64,000 nt of DNA, taken from contig NZ_CP093443.1 in NCBI RefSeq assembly GCF_026168515.1, positions 2,294,001-2,358,000 of the forward strand. The letters run 5' to 3'. The notes under the pieces were generated by a model. It saw nothing but the letters and a program-made list of their open reading frames with translations, was not told where the DNA came from and made no database searches. The DNA comes from Brevibacterium spongiae (lineage in GTDB: Bacteria; Actinomycetota; Actinomycetes; Actinomycetales; Brevibacteriaceae). Both the position numbers and the translations under genes were made by a program. Positions within the stretch are counted from its first letter, which is position 1. Every line of letters begins with the position of its first letter. Shown here piece by piece: positions 44,523 to 53,985 of the stretch.

Positions 44523-45185
44523 TCAGTCGGCTGCGGTTCCTCCCGCATGGATCTCCGTGCTCACATCGAAGCGATCGGGTGAGGTGAGGATCGCACTCGC
44601 CGAGGCGGCCACCTCGGCGAGCCCGACCGTTTCCACTCCCCCGCTGAGGTCATTGCGGTCATCCCCGCCGATCGGAGCCATGACCCGCAGCTCACGGTAG
44701 TCCACAGTCGGCGTTTCGGCGGCGGCCACCTCGATGAGCATCTTCTGTGCGGCTCCGAACACGCTGATCGCCCCGGACCCCGACAGGGCTTCGACGCTCG
44801 CGACGCCGTTGAGGGCCAGATGCACCGGACGGCGGTCGTTCTTGGTCGACAGCTGCTGCGTGATCGCGCACGCCGTGAAATGGCCGCGCAGGTAGGCGTC
44901 GTAGTCGGTGTCGAACTTCGCCAGACCTCGCTCCAGCACCGGTGCGTCGATGTACCAGCCGCCGACTGCTGCGATGACGGCATCGACCGGGCCCGCCTCG
45001 GAGGCGGCGAGTGCGGTGATCACCTCGTCGGGTTCGTCAACCCACGCAGGCACGACAAGCGGCTGATAGGGCGCATCAGCGTCCGGAGGTCTGCGCACAA
45101 CCCCGGTGATGCTGTGGTCGGGGCCGAGGTGCTGGGCGATGCCCGTGCCGACATGGCCGGAAGCACCGAAGAGGAGGATATGCAT
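44523..45185 (-). CDS. NAD(P)-binding short-chain dehydrogenase-like protein
   Basis: A 220-residue Rossmann-fold protein. The dinucleotide motif is LLFGASGHVGTGIAQHLG at the N-terminus. The later AAVGGWYIDA and FGAAQKMLIEVAA (with Lys in the usual helix) fit an atypical SDR. The catalytic Tyr of YxxxK is not obvious; the position reads FGAAQK, so the enzyme may be non-classical. The substrate is unknown. It lies convergent with the RibD-like gene and 47 bp downstream of the amidase gene. Confidence 0.72.
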   Translation of the reverse strand: MHILLFGASGHVGTGIAQHLGPDHSITGVVRRPPDADAPYQPLVVPAWVDEPDEVITALAASEAGPVDAVIAAVGGWYIDAPVLERGLAKFDTDYDAYLRGHFTACAITQQLSTKNDRRPVHLALNGVASVEALSGSGAISVFGAAQKMLIEVAAAETPTVDYRELRVMAPIGGDDRNDLSGGVETVGLAEVAASASAILTSPDRFDVSTEIHAGGTAAD

Positions 45186-45232
45186 GATGCGAGTCTAAGC
45201 CCCTCCTGCGACGAACCGCCGAATCCCGTCGG

Positions 45233-47044
45233 TCACTTCACGTAGACCTTGACGCCGTCCTTCTTCGTATACGTCATGTACCCGTGTTCGAAGTTCTGTC
45301 GCGTCTTGCCTGCTGAGGCGAACTCGCTGGACTTCGGCAGACCGAGGCTGCTGCGCTCCCAGCCCAGGGCCTTCCATTTCTTGAGCATCTCTCCGCGCAT
45401 CGGCTGCCCCTTGGTCTGTGATGACCAGGTGATCATACCGTTTGCGAAGTTCTGGTAGTAGGCGCTCTTGCGGTATTTGAAGGCCTTCTCATCGCTGCTC
45501 GGGAACCCGAGGAAGCCCTTCGTGTAGCCGGCCCGCTGGTATCCGTTGCGGATCCCGCCCTTGTTGAGGTGCGCTCCGGTCTTCGATGACCAGTAGACGG
45601 TGCCCTTGGCGAAGCGCTGGTAGGCGCCGTTCGGGTTGGACAGTTTGCCTTCGACGCTGCGGGCCTCACCGGTCTGCGATGAATGCGCTCGGTAGTAGGT
45701 GCCGATCGCGCCCTTCGTCGGATAGCCGCCGACATCGGACTGCATCGCCTTCGCACCCGACCGGATCGCTCCGAGTCGCGAATAGAAGGCATTGCCCGGG
45801 CAGGCTGTGTAGCTGGTGTCCCGGTGCCCGGAGACGACATTGAGGCTGACTTTCCTGCCCTCGGGGTACCGGCTCGTGCTGCCTCCGCCGGAGGTCAGTG
45901 TCATCTTCCCCGTCGGGTTGAACGCGTACTGGTTGGCCTTCCAAGCGATGAGGCGCTTGACGGAGTTCTGCGCGGCTGTGCTGGGAGCGGATCCGGTGTA
46001 GGTGCCCAGCACGCTGATGCCGATCGTGTACGAGTTGAATCCGGAGGCGTGGGCTCCGGTCACGGACAGATCGATGCTGCCGGCACGGCCTTCGTAGATG
46101 GTGCCGTATTTATCGACGAGGAAGTTGTAGCCGAGGTCGCACCACCCGCGTTCCTTCGTGTGGAAGGCGAGGTAGCCGCGGATGATGGCGGGGGCTTGGG
46201 ACTTCGTGTACGAGTTCGATCCTGCCGTGTGGTGGATGAACACCCCTTTCGAGGTGGTCGTCTTATCGGTCTTGCACCGCACGAGCTTCTCGTCGGCTCC
46301 CCACTCCTTCCGGGTGACGATGTTCGCCTTGAGTTCGTGGTGGGACACCTGTGCCTTCACACCCTGGGCGGTCACCGAGGCGGGCTTCTTCGTCACAGCC
46401 GCATCGGCAGCGGTGACTTTGGTGGCGACGGTCGTGACAGAGAGATCTTTGGTGCCCTTGCCCGAGGTGCCGGGACGGATCTCGACGGCAGTGGAGTCGA
46501 CGACGGGTACGGCTTCGGTCCCGTTCTCCTGTGCGGGCATCTGTCTGCCTTCGGCTGAGGTCTCGTCTGGGCCGGCTCCGTCGTCGACGGGCATCTCTTC
46601 CCAGGACGACCACCCGGAATCATCCTGATAGCGGATTTCGAGTTCCGGGTCCTTGCCCTTCCAGCTCGCTCCGATGATGGTGACCGACGAGTCGTCGAGT
46701 TTGAGGGCCTTGAGTTTCGCCGACGCCACGGAATAGGTCTTCGTGGTCGTTCCCGCGTTCCGGCTCACCACAAGGGCGTCATCGGTGGCGGCCGGCGCGC
46801 TGTCCTTCACATCGGGACTGCCGTCACTCGGAGTCGGACTGCCCTCGCCCACAGCAGGACTGCTCCCGTCCGTAGCAGGACTAGTCTCGTCCGCAGCTGG
46901 AGCGCTGTCGGTTGCCGCGGGGGCGCTGTCTGTCGTGCCCGTGCCGCCGAGCGACGGCGTCGAGGCGGCGAGCGCTGGTCCGGACGTCATCGCGGCGATG
47001 AGTGCACCGGCCAGAGCCGGTGCCAGCAGTCGAGTCGGTTTCAT
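45233..47044 (-). CDS. Secreted PGRP-type N-acetylmuramoyl-L-alanine amidase with LGFP repeats
   Basis: A 603-residue cell-wall hydrolase. A Sec signal peptide (about 1-26, ending GPALAAS) is followed by a Thr/Ser/Pro-rich region, a beta domain (about 100-220), then the amidase_2/PGRP domain: IVTRKEWGADEKL, zinc ligand IHHTAGSNS, AFHTKERGWCDLGYNFLVD and SGHRDTSYTACPG. At the C-terminus come three LGFP repeats (QRFAKGTVYWSS, FLGFPSSDE, YQNFANGMITWSS, LGLPKSSE), which anchor proteins in actinobacterial walls. ATG 47044 starts a standard signal peptide; the longer frame is rejected. Confidence 0.92.
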   Translation of the reverse strand: MKPTRLLAPALAGALIAAMTSGPALAASTPSLGGTGTTDSAPAATDSAPAADETSPATDGSSPAVGEGSPTPSDGSPDVKDSAPAATDDALVVSRNAGTTTKTYSVASAKLKALKLDDSSVTIIGASWKGKDPELEIRYQDDSGWSSWEEMPVDDGAGPDETSAEGRQMPAQENGTEAVPVVDSTAVEIRPGTSGKGTKDLSVTTVATKVTAADAAVTKKPASVTAQGVKAQVSHHELKANIVTRKEWGADEKLVRCKTDKTTTSKGVFIHHTAGSNSYTKSQAPAIIRGYLAFHTKERGWCDLGYNFLVDKYGTIYEGRAGSIDLSVTGAHASGFNSYTIGISVLGTYTGSAPSTAAQNSVKRLIAWKANQYAFNPTGKMTLTSGGGSTSRYPEGRKVSLNVVSGHRDTSYTACPGNAFYSRLGAIRSGAKAMQSDVGGYPTKGAIGTYYRAHSSQTGEARSVEGKLSNPNGAYQRFAKGTVYWSSKTGAHLNKGGIRNGYQRAGYTKGFLGFPSSDEKAFKYRKSAYYQNFANGMITWSSQTKGQPMRGEMLKKWKALGWERSSLGLPKSSEFASAGKTRQNFEHGYMTYTKKDGVKVYVK

Positions 47045-47343
47045 CGGTTCGAGGTCCCCTTCAGCATGCCTGTCGGGTGGGCCCGACGGAATCCAACAAT
47101 CTGGGTCGGCTTCGCCCACGTCACTGCTGTGTCGGCTCTGCCCGGCCACAGAGACTCTGCGGCGCTGATGCTCAGATTAAAGGGATCTCGAGCGATCGTG
47201 AAGAGGACTCGCATAATTCGTTCAGGAATTCACCTGTGCCCGTTGTTCTCCGCCGTCGTGTGCTGGTCCCGCGATCACCGCCCGCCCCGTATCGCAGCAG
47301 AGCCGCGATAAACTTGCCTTCTGCTTCCCCACCGAAGGAACCC
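47045..47343. other. Divergent intergenic region
   Basis: About 300 bp between the amidase and DUF817 genes. I see no gene. A small AT-rich inverted repeat (AATTCGTTCAGGAATT, near 47215) is the only notable structure. Confidence 0.5.
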
Positions 47344-48210
47344 ATGGCCGCACGCAGCGAACTCACCCGGCTCGAGGCCGTCCTCGATGCCTTTGCAGAC
47401 CGTCTCCTCCCCCGCGTCCCCGCAGGAGTCCGGGAGTTCCTCGCCTTCGGAATCAAACAGGCGTGGGCGTGCCTGTTCGGCGCGCTCATGCTCGTCGCCA
47501 TCATCGCCACGTCCTGGCTCTATCCCGCAGACGCGGCTGTGGCCGGCAACGATTTCCTCGTCATCCTCGCCGTCGTCATCCAGATCGGCATGCTCGCCGC
47601 ACGCTTGGAGACCGGACGCGAACTCATCGTCATCATCCTCTTCCATATCGTCGGCACGGGCATGGAGATCTTCAAGACTGCGGTCGGTTCGTGGAACTAC
47701 GCCCCCGGCGGGGTCCTCCACATCGGTGCGGTTCCACTGTTCACCGGGTTCATGTACGCCGCCGTCGGATCCTATATCGTCCGCGTCTACCGTCTCTTCG
47801 ACCTGAGGTTCACCCATTACCCGCCGAGGTGGCTCACCGCAGTCATCGCCGCCGCCATCTACATCAACTTCTTCACCCACCACTTCATCGTCGACTTCCG
47901 CCTCGTCCTCGTCGGCCTGACCGTCATCGTCTTCTTCCGGTGCCGCATGCACTTCAGTGTGCACCGCAGCAGACCGACGATGCCGGTGCTCCTCGCTTTC
48001 GTGCTCGTCGCCTTCTTCATCTGGCTGGCTGAGAACATCGGCACCGCGGCCGGTGCGTGGCTGTACCCGAGTCAGGACGACGGCTGGCATCTGGTGCCGC
48101 TGACAAAGCTCGTCGCCTGGTTCCTGCTCATGATGATCTCCGTCGTCCTCGTCACCTTCGTCCACAAGCCGAAGCCTCCCGAGCCGGACGTACCGGACAT
48201 CCGCGACTGA
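47344..48210 (+). CDS. DUF817 family membrane protein
   Basis: A 288-residue polytopic protein with eight or nine helices. It matches DUF817 (Bacillus YoaT-like): QAWACLFGALMLVAIIATSW, IQIGMLAARLETGREL, HIVGTGMEIFKTAVGSWNY, GAVPLFTGFMYAAVGSYIVR, INFFTHHFIVDFR and FFIWLAENIGTAAGAWLYPSQ. The conserved His and Glu inside the membrane suggest an enzyme or transporter, but no function is established. ATG at 47344 has AAGGA about 4 bp upstream. Its last codons and stop form the first unit of a three-copy tandem repeat. Confidence 0.88.
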   Translation: MAARSELTRLEAVLDAFADRLLPRVPAGVREFLAFGIKQAWACLFGALMLVAIIATSWLYPADAAVAGNDFLVILAVVIQIGMLAARLETGRELIVIILFHIVGTGMEIFKTAVGSWNYAPGGVLHIGAVPLFTGFMYAAVGSYIVRVYRLFDLRFTHYPPRWLTAVIAAAIYINFFTHHFIVDFRLVLVGLTVIVFFRCRMHFSVHRSRPTMPVLLAFVLVAFFIWLAENIGTAAGAWLYPSQDDGWHLVPLTKLVAWFLLMMISVVLVTFVHKPKPPEPDVPDIRD

Positions 48211-48263
48211 ACCTTCCGGACATTCGCGTCTGACCCGGTCAGACATCCGCGTCTCACCCGGCC
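48195..48263 (+). repeat. Three 23-bp tandem repeats covering a stop codon
   Basis: Three adjacent units, each 23 bp, begin GGACATCCGCGACTGA, GGACATTCGCGTCTGA and AGACATCCGCGTCTCA. The first contains the stop of the DUF817 gene. The core CATCCGCGTCTGA also occurs in the repeat at the end of the M24-type gene (29317-29338). Confidence 0.85.
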
Positions 48264-48365
48264 GAACCGCCATCGACACACCTGCAGAAACCGCTGATAC
48301 CCCCAGTGGGCGCCGCCTGCACTGATACTGTGAACCGAAGGTTTATGGACGGCCGAAGGAGACTC

Positions 48366-51125
48366 ATGGCGGAACCCGATGCGCAGAATGAGAAGGAATC
48401 GAGCGTATTGCTCAAGGTGTTCCGCCCATCCGGCGGTTCCTCCCTGTCGGTGAGCGGCCGCATCCTCATCCGGGTGCTCGCCGGCATCCTCGTCCTCGCA
48501 CTTCTGCTTGCGCTCATCGGTGTCTTCTTGGTCCGCCGGTCCTTTCCCACCACCGATGGGGAGATCTCTCTGCCTGGTCTCGACGCCGCGGTCACGGTTC
48601 ACCGCGACGAATCGGGCGTGCCCACCATCGAAGCAGAGACCGCACACGACCTGTTCCTTGCCCAAGGATTCGTCCATGCTCAGGACCGCTTCTGGGAAAT
48701 GGACTTCCGCCGCCACGTCACCTCGGGTCGGCTGTCCGAGCTCTTCGGGAAATCTCAGCTCGGCACCGACACGTTCATCCGCACCCTCGGTTGGCGCAAG
48801 GTCGCCGAGGAGGAAGTGAAGAAGCTCGATCCGACGAGCCTCGCTTATTACCAGGCCTACGCGGACGGGGTCAACGCCTACCTCAAGGACAAGTCCCCCA
48901 GTCAGGTGTCCCTCGAATACACCGTCCTCGGCCTGCAGACCGGTGGAACGACGATCGAGAAGTGGACTCCCGTCGACAGCGTCGCCTGGCTCAAGGCCAT
49001 GGCCTGGGATCTGCGGTCGAACCTCGAAGACGAAATCGACCGCACAGTCCTCTCCGCAGAACTCGATGAGCAGCAGGTCGACGATCTGTACCCTGACTAC
49101 CCGTACGAGACTCGCCCCACGATCCTCGGCGGCATCGCCGGTGAGAAGGCGGCGAAGAACGGCAGTCGGCGTGGCAAGGTTCCCGCCGACAGCCAGGATC
49201 CTGCGCCAGATTCGGCAGACGCGTCCGCCGACGACGAGGAGGCACGGGCCGGAGGCACCGTCACCGATGCCCCGGACGCAGCCGATGCCGGCGACCCTGC
49301 GGCTGGATCAGCCGCCGGCAGCGCGGACGCCGATGTCCCAGGCGCCGCCGATGATCTGCTCGAACTCAGGTCGACGGTCGCATCACTGCCGCAGATGCTG
49401 GGCATGAACAGCGACGATATCGGATCCAACTCGTGGGTGATCTCCGGCGAGCACACGAAGTCCGGATCCCCGCTGCTGGCCAATGACCCGCATCTGGCCC
49501 CGGCGATGCCTTCCGTGTGGTACCAGGTCGGTCTGCGGTGCAAGAAGGTCACCGAGGAATGCCCCTTCGACGTCACCGGGTTCTCCTTCTCCGGGCTCCC
49601 GGGCGTCGTCATCGGCCACAACCAGTCGATCGCCTGGGGACTGACGAACCTCGGCGCCGATGTCACCGACCTCGTGGTCGAGAAGATCCGCGATGGCCGA
49701 GTCATCCGCGATGACGGTGATGAGCCGGTTCGGGTCCGGAAGGAGACGGTGAAGGTCGCAGGCGAGGAATCACGCGAGATCACCATCCGCTCCACCAGCA
49801 ACGGGCCGCTCGTGTCCGAACTCGACGGCTCCTATCGCCGGGCCCTCGACGCTGCGACGGGGGCCGATACGAAGAACCCGAAGTCCGGTCCCGATGAGGA
49901 GCACTATCGGCTCGCCCTCGACTGGACGGCGCTGCGCCCGGGCACGACCGCCTCGGCGGTGTTCGCGATCAACAAGGCGACGAACTGGCAGGAATTCCGG
50001 CACGCGGCCTCCCTCTTCGACGTTCCCTCCCAGAACCTCGTCTATGCCGATGTCGCCGGCAATATCGGCTACCAGGCACCGGGCATGATCCCGCGGCGCG
50101 GCACTGCCGACGGAACCGTGCCGCGCCGGGGCTGGAAGTCCGAGGAGGACTGGCAGGGCTGGATCGACTTCGAGGACCTGCCGAGCCTGTACAACCCCGA
50201 ACGCGGCTGGATCGTGACTGCGAACAACCCCGTCGCGGCCCCTGGCGAGACCGTGGATCTGGGCGGAGACTTCGATTACGGCGACCGGGCACGTCGCATC
50301 ACGAAGCGCATCAAGGACGCGGTCGCCGAGGGCAGGAAGCTCAAGCCCGCCGATATGAGCGCGATCCAGGGCGATGACCTCAACCCGTTCGCCTCGAAGC
50401 TCGTGCCCGTGGCGACGAAGGTCCATTCGAGAGGCGATGAGGATATTCTCCGCGCCAAGGAGATGCTCAAGAAGTGGAACGGCAGCGATGCAGCCAACAG
50501 TGCCGCAGCCGCCTACTTCAATGTGCTCTCGAAGACTCTGCTCGATCAGGTGATCGCGGACAAGCTGCCCGAGGGCGTCTCCCCCAGCGGCGGTTCGCGG
50601 TGGTATCTCGTGATGTCGAATCTCCTCGAGGACCCCGAATCCTCCTGGTGGAAGAGCAAGGGCGTCGACAGTCAGGACGAGGCGCTGCGCAAAGCCATGA
50701 AGACGGCGTGGACGACGACCGAGGATCTGCTCGGCTCCGAGCCTGCGACCTGGCGCTGGGGCATTCTGCACCGGCTGACGATCCGCAACGCCAGCCTCGG
50801 CGAATCGGGGATCACACCGGTCGAGAAGCTGTTCAACCGCGGGCCCTACGAGGTCTCCGGCGGTTCGGGTGTCGTCCACGCCACCGGCTGGGATGCCTCG
50901 GTCGGGTATGAGACGAACTGGGTGCCATCGATGCGCCAGATGGTCGACCTGTCGAACTTCGACGCCTCGAATTGGATCAACCTCACCGGCGCCTCGGGGC
51001 ACGCATTCCACCCGCACTACGATGATCAGACGAACGACTGGGCAGCGAACGTCAACCGTCCCTGGCCGTACTCGAAGCAGGCGGTCGCTGCGGCGGCCGA
51101 GGACACGCTCACCCTCGAACCCTGA
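48366..51125 (+). CDS. Penicillin acylase family (Ntn-hydrolase) protein
   Basis: A 919-residue precursor of the S45 family. One N-terminal helix (about 32-57) anchors or exports it. The alpha region contains FLAQGFVHAQDRFWEMDFRRH and GRLSELFG. The nucleophile is Ser354 in DDIGSNSWVI, where self-cleavage would create the beta chain; LLANDPHLAPAMPSVWYQV follows directly. Ahead of the cut site lies a roughly 70-residue Ala/Asp-rich spacer. Relatives cleave penicillins, acyl-homoserine lactones or other amides; the natural substrate here is unknown. ATG 48366 has GGAG 5 bp upstream. Monocistronic, convergent with a hydrolase gene. Confidence 0.9.
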   Translation: MAEPDAQNEKESSVLLKVFRPSGGSSLSVSGRILIRVLAGILVLALLLALIGVFLVRRSFPTTDGEISLPGLDAAVTVHRDESGVPTIEAETAHDLFLAQGFVHAQDRFWEMDFRRHVTSGRLSELFGKSQLGTDTFIRTLGWRKVAEEEVKKLDPTSLAYYQAYADGVNAYLKDKSPSQVSLEYTVLGLQTGGTTIEKWTPVDSVAWLKAMAWDLRSNLEDEIDRTVLSAELDEQQVDDLYPDYPYETRPTILGGIAGEKAAKNGSRRGKVPADSQDPAPDSADASADDEEARAGGTVTDAPDAADAGDPAAGSAAGSADADVPGAADDLLELRSTVASLPQMLGMNSDDIGSNSWVISGEHTKSGSPLLANDPHLAPAMPSVWYQVGLRCKKVTEECPFDVTGFSFSGLPGVVIGHNQSIAWGLTNLGADVTDLVVEKIRDGRVIRDDGDEPVRVRKETVKVAGEESREITIRSTSNGPLVSELDGSYRRALDAATGADTKNPKSGPDEEHYRLALDWTALRPGTTASAVFAINKATNWQEFRHAASLFDVPSQNLVYADVAGNIGYQAPGMIPRRGTADGTVPRRGWKSEEDWQGWIDFEDLPSLYNPERGWIVTANNPVAAPGETVDLGGDFDYGDRARRITKRIKDAVAEGRKLKPADMSAIQGDDLNPFASKLVPVATKVHSRGDEDILRAKEMLKKWNGSDAANSAAAAYFNVLSKTLLDQVIADKLPEGVSPSGGSRWYLVMSNLLEDPESSWWKSKGVDSQDEALRKAMKTAWTTTEDLLGSEPATWRWGILHRLTIRNASLGESGITPVEKLFNRGPYEVSGGSGVVHATGWDASVGYETNWVPSMRQMVDLSNFDASNWINLTGASGHAFHPHYDDQTNDWAANVNRPWPYSKQAVAAAAEDTLTLEP

Positions 51126-51158
51126 GTCCCGCTCACCCGCTCAGGTCTTCAGCCCAGC

Positions 51159-52358
51159 TCAGGGCTTCGGGAGGATCTTCGCCTCGAGGAAGTTCGCGAC
51201 ATCGTCTTCCCAGCGCACCGGGTCGATGTTCCACTCCTTCGTGTGATGGGCCTTGCTGTAGTCGGGCATCGTCACCAGGTCACGCCGGACAGAAGCCAGG
51301 GCGTGGGACGGACCCGAGGGCACGAATTCGTCGTCGTCGGAGTGGATGAGCAGGACGGGGACGTCGAGCTCAGCGGCCCGGGTCACCCAATCCATCCGGT
51401 CGAGGTCGAGCGGAGTCTCCAACCCGGTGATCGGGCGCGCCCACGGCTGAGTGATCATCTCGAGGGTGAGCTTGGCGATCGGGGTCGGCAGCAGGTTCTT
51501 CCTCGCCTGCCCATCGAGCACATTCACCCAGTCGACGACGGGTCCGTCGAGGACGAGCGAGGTGACGAAGCGCTTATTGCGTCCGCGTGCGGCCGCCTGC
51601 AGGGCGATGGCACCGCCCATGGACCATCCGAAGAGCACGACGTTCTTCGCACCATTCGCTACGGCGAAGTCGATGGCCGCGTCGACATCGATCCATTCGG
51701 TGTCGCCGAGTCCGTAGCGGGAGGTGGTCTCCACCCGCACCTCGGCGTCGTTGCGGTAGGACATGGCGATCGCGGGCATGCCGAGGGTGTTGAGCACGGG
51801 GGCGGCACGCAGACCTTCGGCTCGGGTGCTCGCGCGACCGTGGATGAGGATCGCCCAGGTCTCCTGCGGTTCCGGATGATCGGTGGGCAGCAGCCATGCG
51901 GGCAGGCTGCCGGCGTCGGTACGGATCTCGATGTCGTCGAAGTTCACTCCCGCGGCCACCGGGTCGGGGTAGACGATTCCGGTCCAGCGTCCGCGCCAGG
52001 CTCGGCGGATGTCACCGCGGGTGACGGAGAGGATCTCACGGGAGACCGTGCGAGAGCGCGGATCGTATTCGACGATGTCGCCGATCACCGCGTGCCCTGC
52101 TCCCTGATTGAAGTAGAGACCGTAGGTGCCGGGCACCGTGGTCTCCTCATCGGCGGGCAGATGGATGCGCATGTTCGGGGGAAAGCCGTCGATGTGCAGA
52201 ATGTCGAGTTCTTCCGGCGCATGCTCCGGGACGACGATCTTCCGGGCGAAGTAGGCGGCCAGGCCCGAGGACGCCACTGAGATCAATGCGCCGACACCGG
52301 CGCCGACACCGACAGCGGCCACCAGCAGGCGGGCGGGGAACTTCGTCTCGCGGGACAT
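51159..52358 (-). CDS. Alpha/beta hydrolase with N-terminal membrane anchor
   Basis: A 399-residue protein with an N-terminal helix (ARLLVAAVGVGAGVGALISVA) and an alpha/beta-hydrolase fold. The catalytic triad is Ser in LFGWSMGGAIALQ, Asp in LLIHSDDDEFVPSG and His in AHHTKEW. IHGRASTRAEGLR is the oxyanion-side loop. It resembles the YqkD/BD-FAE-like extracellular esterases of actinobacteria. The substrate is not known. Confidence 0.87.
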   Translation of the reverse strand: MSRETKFPARLLVAAVGVGAGVGALISVASSGLAAYFARKIVVPEHAPEELDILHIDGFPPNMRIHLPADEETTVPGTYGLYFNQGAGHAVIGDIVEYDPRSRTVSREILSVTRGDIRRAWRGRWTGIVYPDPVAAGVNFDDIEIRTDAGSLPAWLLPTDHPEPQETWAILIHGRASTRAEGLRAAPVLNTLGMPAIAMSYRNDAEVRVETTSRYGLGDTEWIDVDAAIDFAVANGAKNVVLFGWSMGGAIALQAAARGRNKRFVTSLVLDGPVVDWVNVLDGQARKNLLPTPIAKLTLEMITQPWARPITGLETPLDLDRMDWVTRAAELDVPVLLIHSDDDEFVPSGPSHALASVRRDLVTMPDYSKAHHTKEWNIDPVRWEDDVANFLEAKILPKP

Positions 52359-52482
52359 GAAAACCTCCTGTCTTCATTGTTGCCTACGGAATGAGCAGGA
52401 GCCAAACGCTGTTATGTTCGACAGAGGGGTGCGCATGCCTGTTCACCCCCACATCAGTCACTGTTCAACACCGGAGGTTCGA

Positions 52483-52935
52483 ATGTCCCAGCCATCGCAG
52501 CACGCTGCAGGTAGTGCACCCGAGGAGACAGGCACCGCACCCGAGGAGATCCGCTGGCAGGATGTCCTCAGCCCCGAGGAGTATGCGGTGCTCCGTCAGG
52601 GAGCGACTGAACGGCCCTTCACCGGTGAGTACAACGATGAGACGGCGGCCGGCATGTACCAGTGCCGGGCCTGCGGTGCCGATCTCTTCCCCTCGGACAC
52701 GAAGTTCTCCTCCCACTGCGGGTGGCCGTCGTTCTATGCTCCGCTGGCCGAGGACCGGGTCCGCTACATCCGGGACAGCTCACTGGGCATGGAGCGCATC
52801 GAGGTCAGGTGCGCGAACTGCGATTCCCATATGGGTCACGTCTTCGAGGGCGAGGGATACGACACCCCGACCGACCAGCGCTACTGCATCAACTCGATCT
52901 CGCTCAAGCTCAACACCGCCGATGCACAGGGCTGA
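52483..52935 (+). CDS. msrB: Peptide-methionine (R)-S-oxide reductase
   Basis: A 150-residue enzyme that repairs methionine-R-sulfoxide in oxidised proteins. Zinc-binding CRAC and CANC pairs are present, with the conserved GWPSF, SHMGHVF and the catalytic Cys in RYCINSISLKL. GGAGG lies 6 bp before ATG 52483; an upstream open extension to 52357 is not supported. It overlaps the acetyltransferase start by 14 bp, and the two are co-transcribed next to an OhrR-like peroxide regulator, which suits an oxidative-stress role. Confidence 0.94.
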   Translation: MSQPSQHAAGSAPEETGTAPEEIRWQDVLSPEEYAVLRQGATERPFTGEYNDETAAGMYQCRACGADLFPSDTKFSSHCGWPSFYAPLAEDRVRYIRDSSLGMERIEVRCANCDSHMGHVFEGEGYDTPTDQRYCINSISLKLNTADAQG

Positions 52936-53473
52936 GCCGGCTGCCACCGACACAGTCATCGCCGAGGTGGTCGCACCGGTCGTGAAGACGTTCGATGAGC
53001 TGACGCCTGAGGAGCTCTACGGAATCCTGCAGCTGAGATCCCGTGCCTTCGTCGTCGAGCAGGAGTGCGTCTTCCTCGATGCCGACGGTGTGGACACCCT
53101 GCCGGAGACGCTGCACATCTTCTACCCGAGACCGGCCGGTCAGATGGCTGACACCCATGGTGCCGCCTTCGGCCGTGATCTGTCCCCGTGGGCCTATGCC
53201 CGACTGCTTCCGGCTCACGTCCCCGACGGGCCGGCCGCCCGACCCGGAGCGCGCAGCATCAGCCGCGTCGCCACCCACCCCGAGGCGCGGGGACAGGGGT
53301 GGGGCCGCAGGCTGCTGGCAGGAATCGTCGATGCCTGGTCGGATTCGCCATTGACGCTCAATGCGCAGTCACACCTCGAGGGACTCTACGGCTCCTTCGG
53401 CTTCACACCCAATGGTCCGCGCTTCCTCGAAGACGGCCTCGAACACACCCCGATGGAACGACCCGCTGACTGA
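52922..53473 (+). CDS. ElaA-type GNAT acetyltransferase
   Basis: A 183-residue GNAT-fold protein. ELYGILQLRSRAFVVEQECVFLDADGVD matches the start of ElaA-family enzymes; SISRVATHPEARGQGWGRRLL is the acetyl-CoA-binding motif A, and LYGSFGFTPNGPRFLEDGLEHTPM ends the domain. The substrate is unknown. The start at 52922 lies inside the end of msrB, and a GTG at about 52967 is an alternative. Confidence 0.85.
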   Translation: MHRAEPAATDTVIAEVVAPVVKTFDELTPEELYGILQLRSRAFVVEQECVFLDADGVDTLPETLHIFYPRPAGQMADTHGAAFGRDLSPWAYARLLPAHVPDGPAARPGARSISRVATHPEARGQGWGRRLLAGIVDAWSDSPLTLNAQSHLEGLYGSFGFTPNGPRFLEDGLEHTPMERPAD

Positions 53474-53475
53474 CC

Positions 53476-53961
53476 TCAGCCGGCACCCGCCTCGGTGGCC
53501 TCGGCGGCGTCGACGGAGGCGATGATCTGCTGCATCACAGCATGCAGCTCGCGCACTCCGTCGACGTCCATGCCGAGCTTGTCCATCATCGTTCCGGGAA
53601 TGGCCTCGGCCGTCTTCCGCAGATTCAGGCCAGTGGGAGTGAGCGTGACCTCGACGATCCGCTCATCGTGGTCGCTGCGGGTCTTCGTCACATAGTCGAG
53701 CGCTTCGAGCCTCTTGATCAGCGGTGAGACGGTGGCCGGTTCGAGTCGCAGCAGTCCGGCGATCTCTCGCATCGTCAGCTTCTCGTGTTGCCACAGGGCG
53801 AGCATGACGAGGTACTGCGGGTGAGTGAGGTGGATCGGCTCGAGCACCGAACGATAGGCGCCGATCACTCCGCGCGATGCCACGGCCAGAGCGAAGCAGA
53901 TCTGACTCTCCAGGGCCAGCGGGTTCTCCAATCGCTCCCCCGCACCATCTGATTCGAGCAT
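53476..53961 (-). CDS. OhrR-type MarR family regulator
   Basis: A 161-residue winged-helix repressor. Cys22 in ALESQICFALAVASR sits where OhrR carries its peroxide-sensing cysteine, followed by LTHPQYLVMLALWQHEKLTM and the recognition segment LLRLEPATVSPLIKRLE. Oxidation by organic hydroperoxides would release it from DNA. The site TTAGTGCACTAA lies 24 bp upstream. No ohr peroxidase gene is in the window; convergent msrB and the acetyltransferase gene are the nearest stress genes. GGGAG 4-6 bp before ATG supports the start. Confidence 0.9.
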   Translation of the reverse strand: MLESDGAGERLENPLALESQICFALAVASRGVIGAYRSVLEPIHLTHPQYLVMLALWQHEKLTMREIAGLLRLEPATVSPLIKRLEALDYVTKTRSDHDERIVEVTLTPTGLNLRKTAEAIPGTMMDKLGMDVDGVRELHAVMQQIIASVDAAEATEAGAG

Positions 53962-53985
53962 CGTCTCCCTTTCGACCTGAACTAG

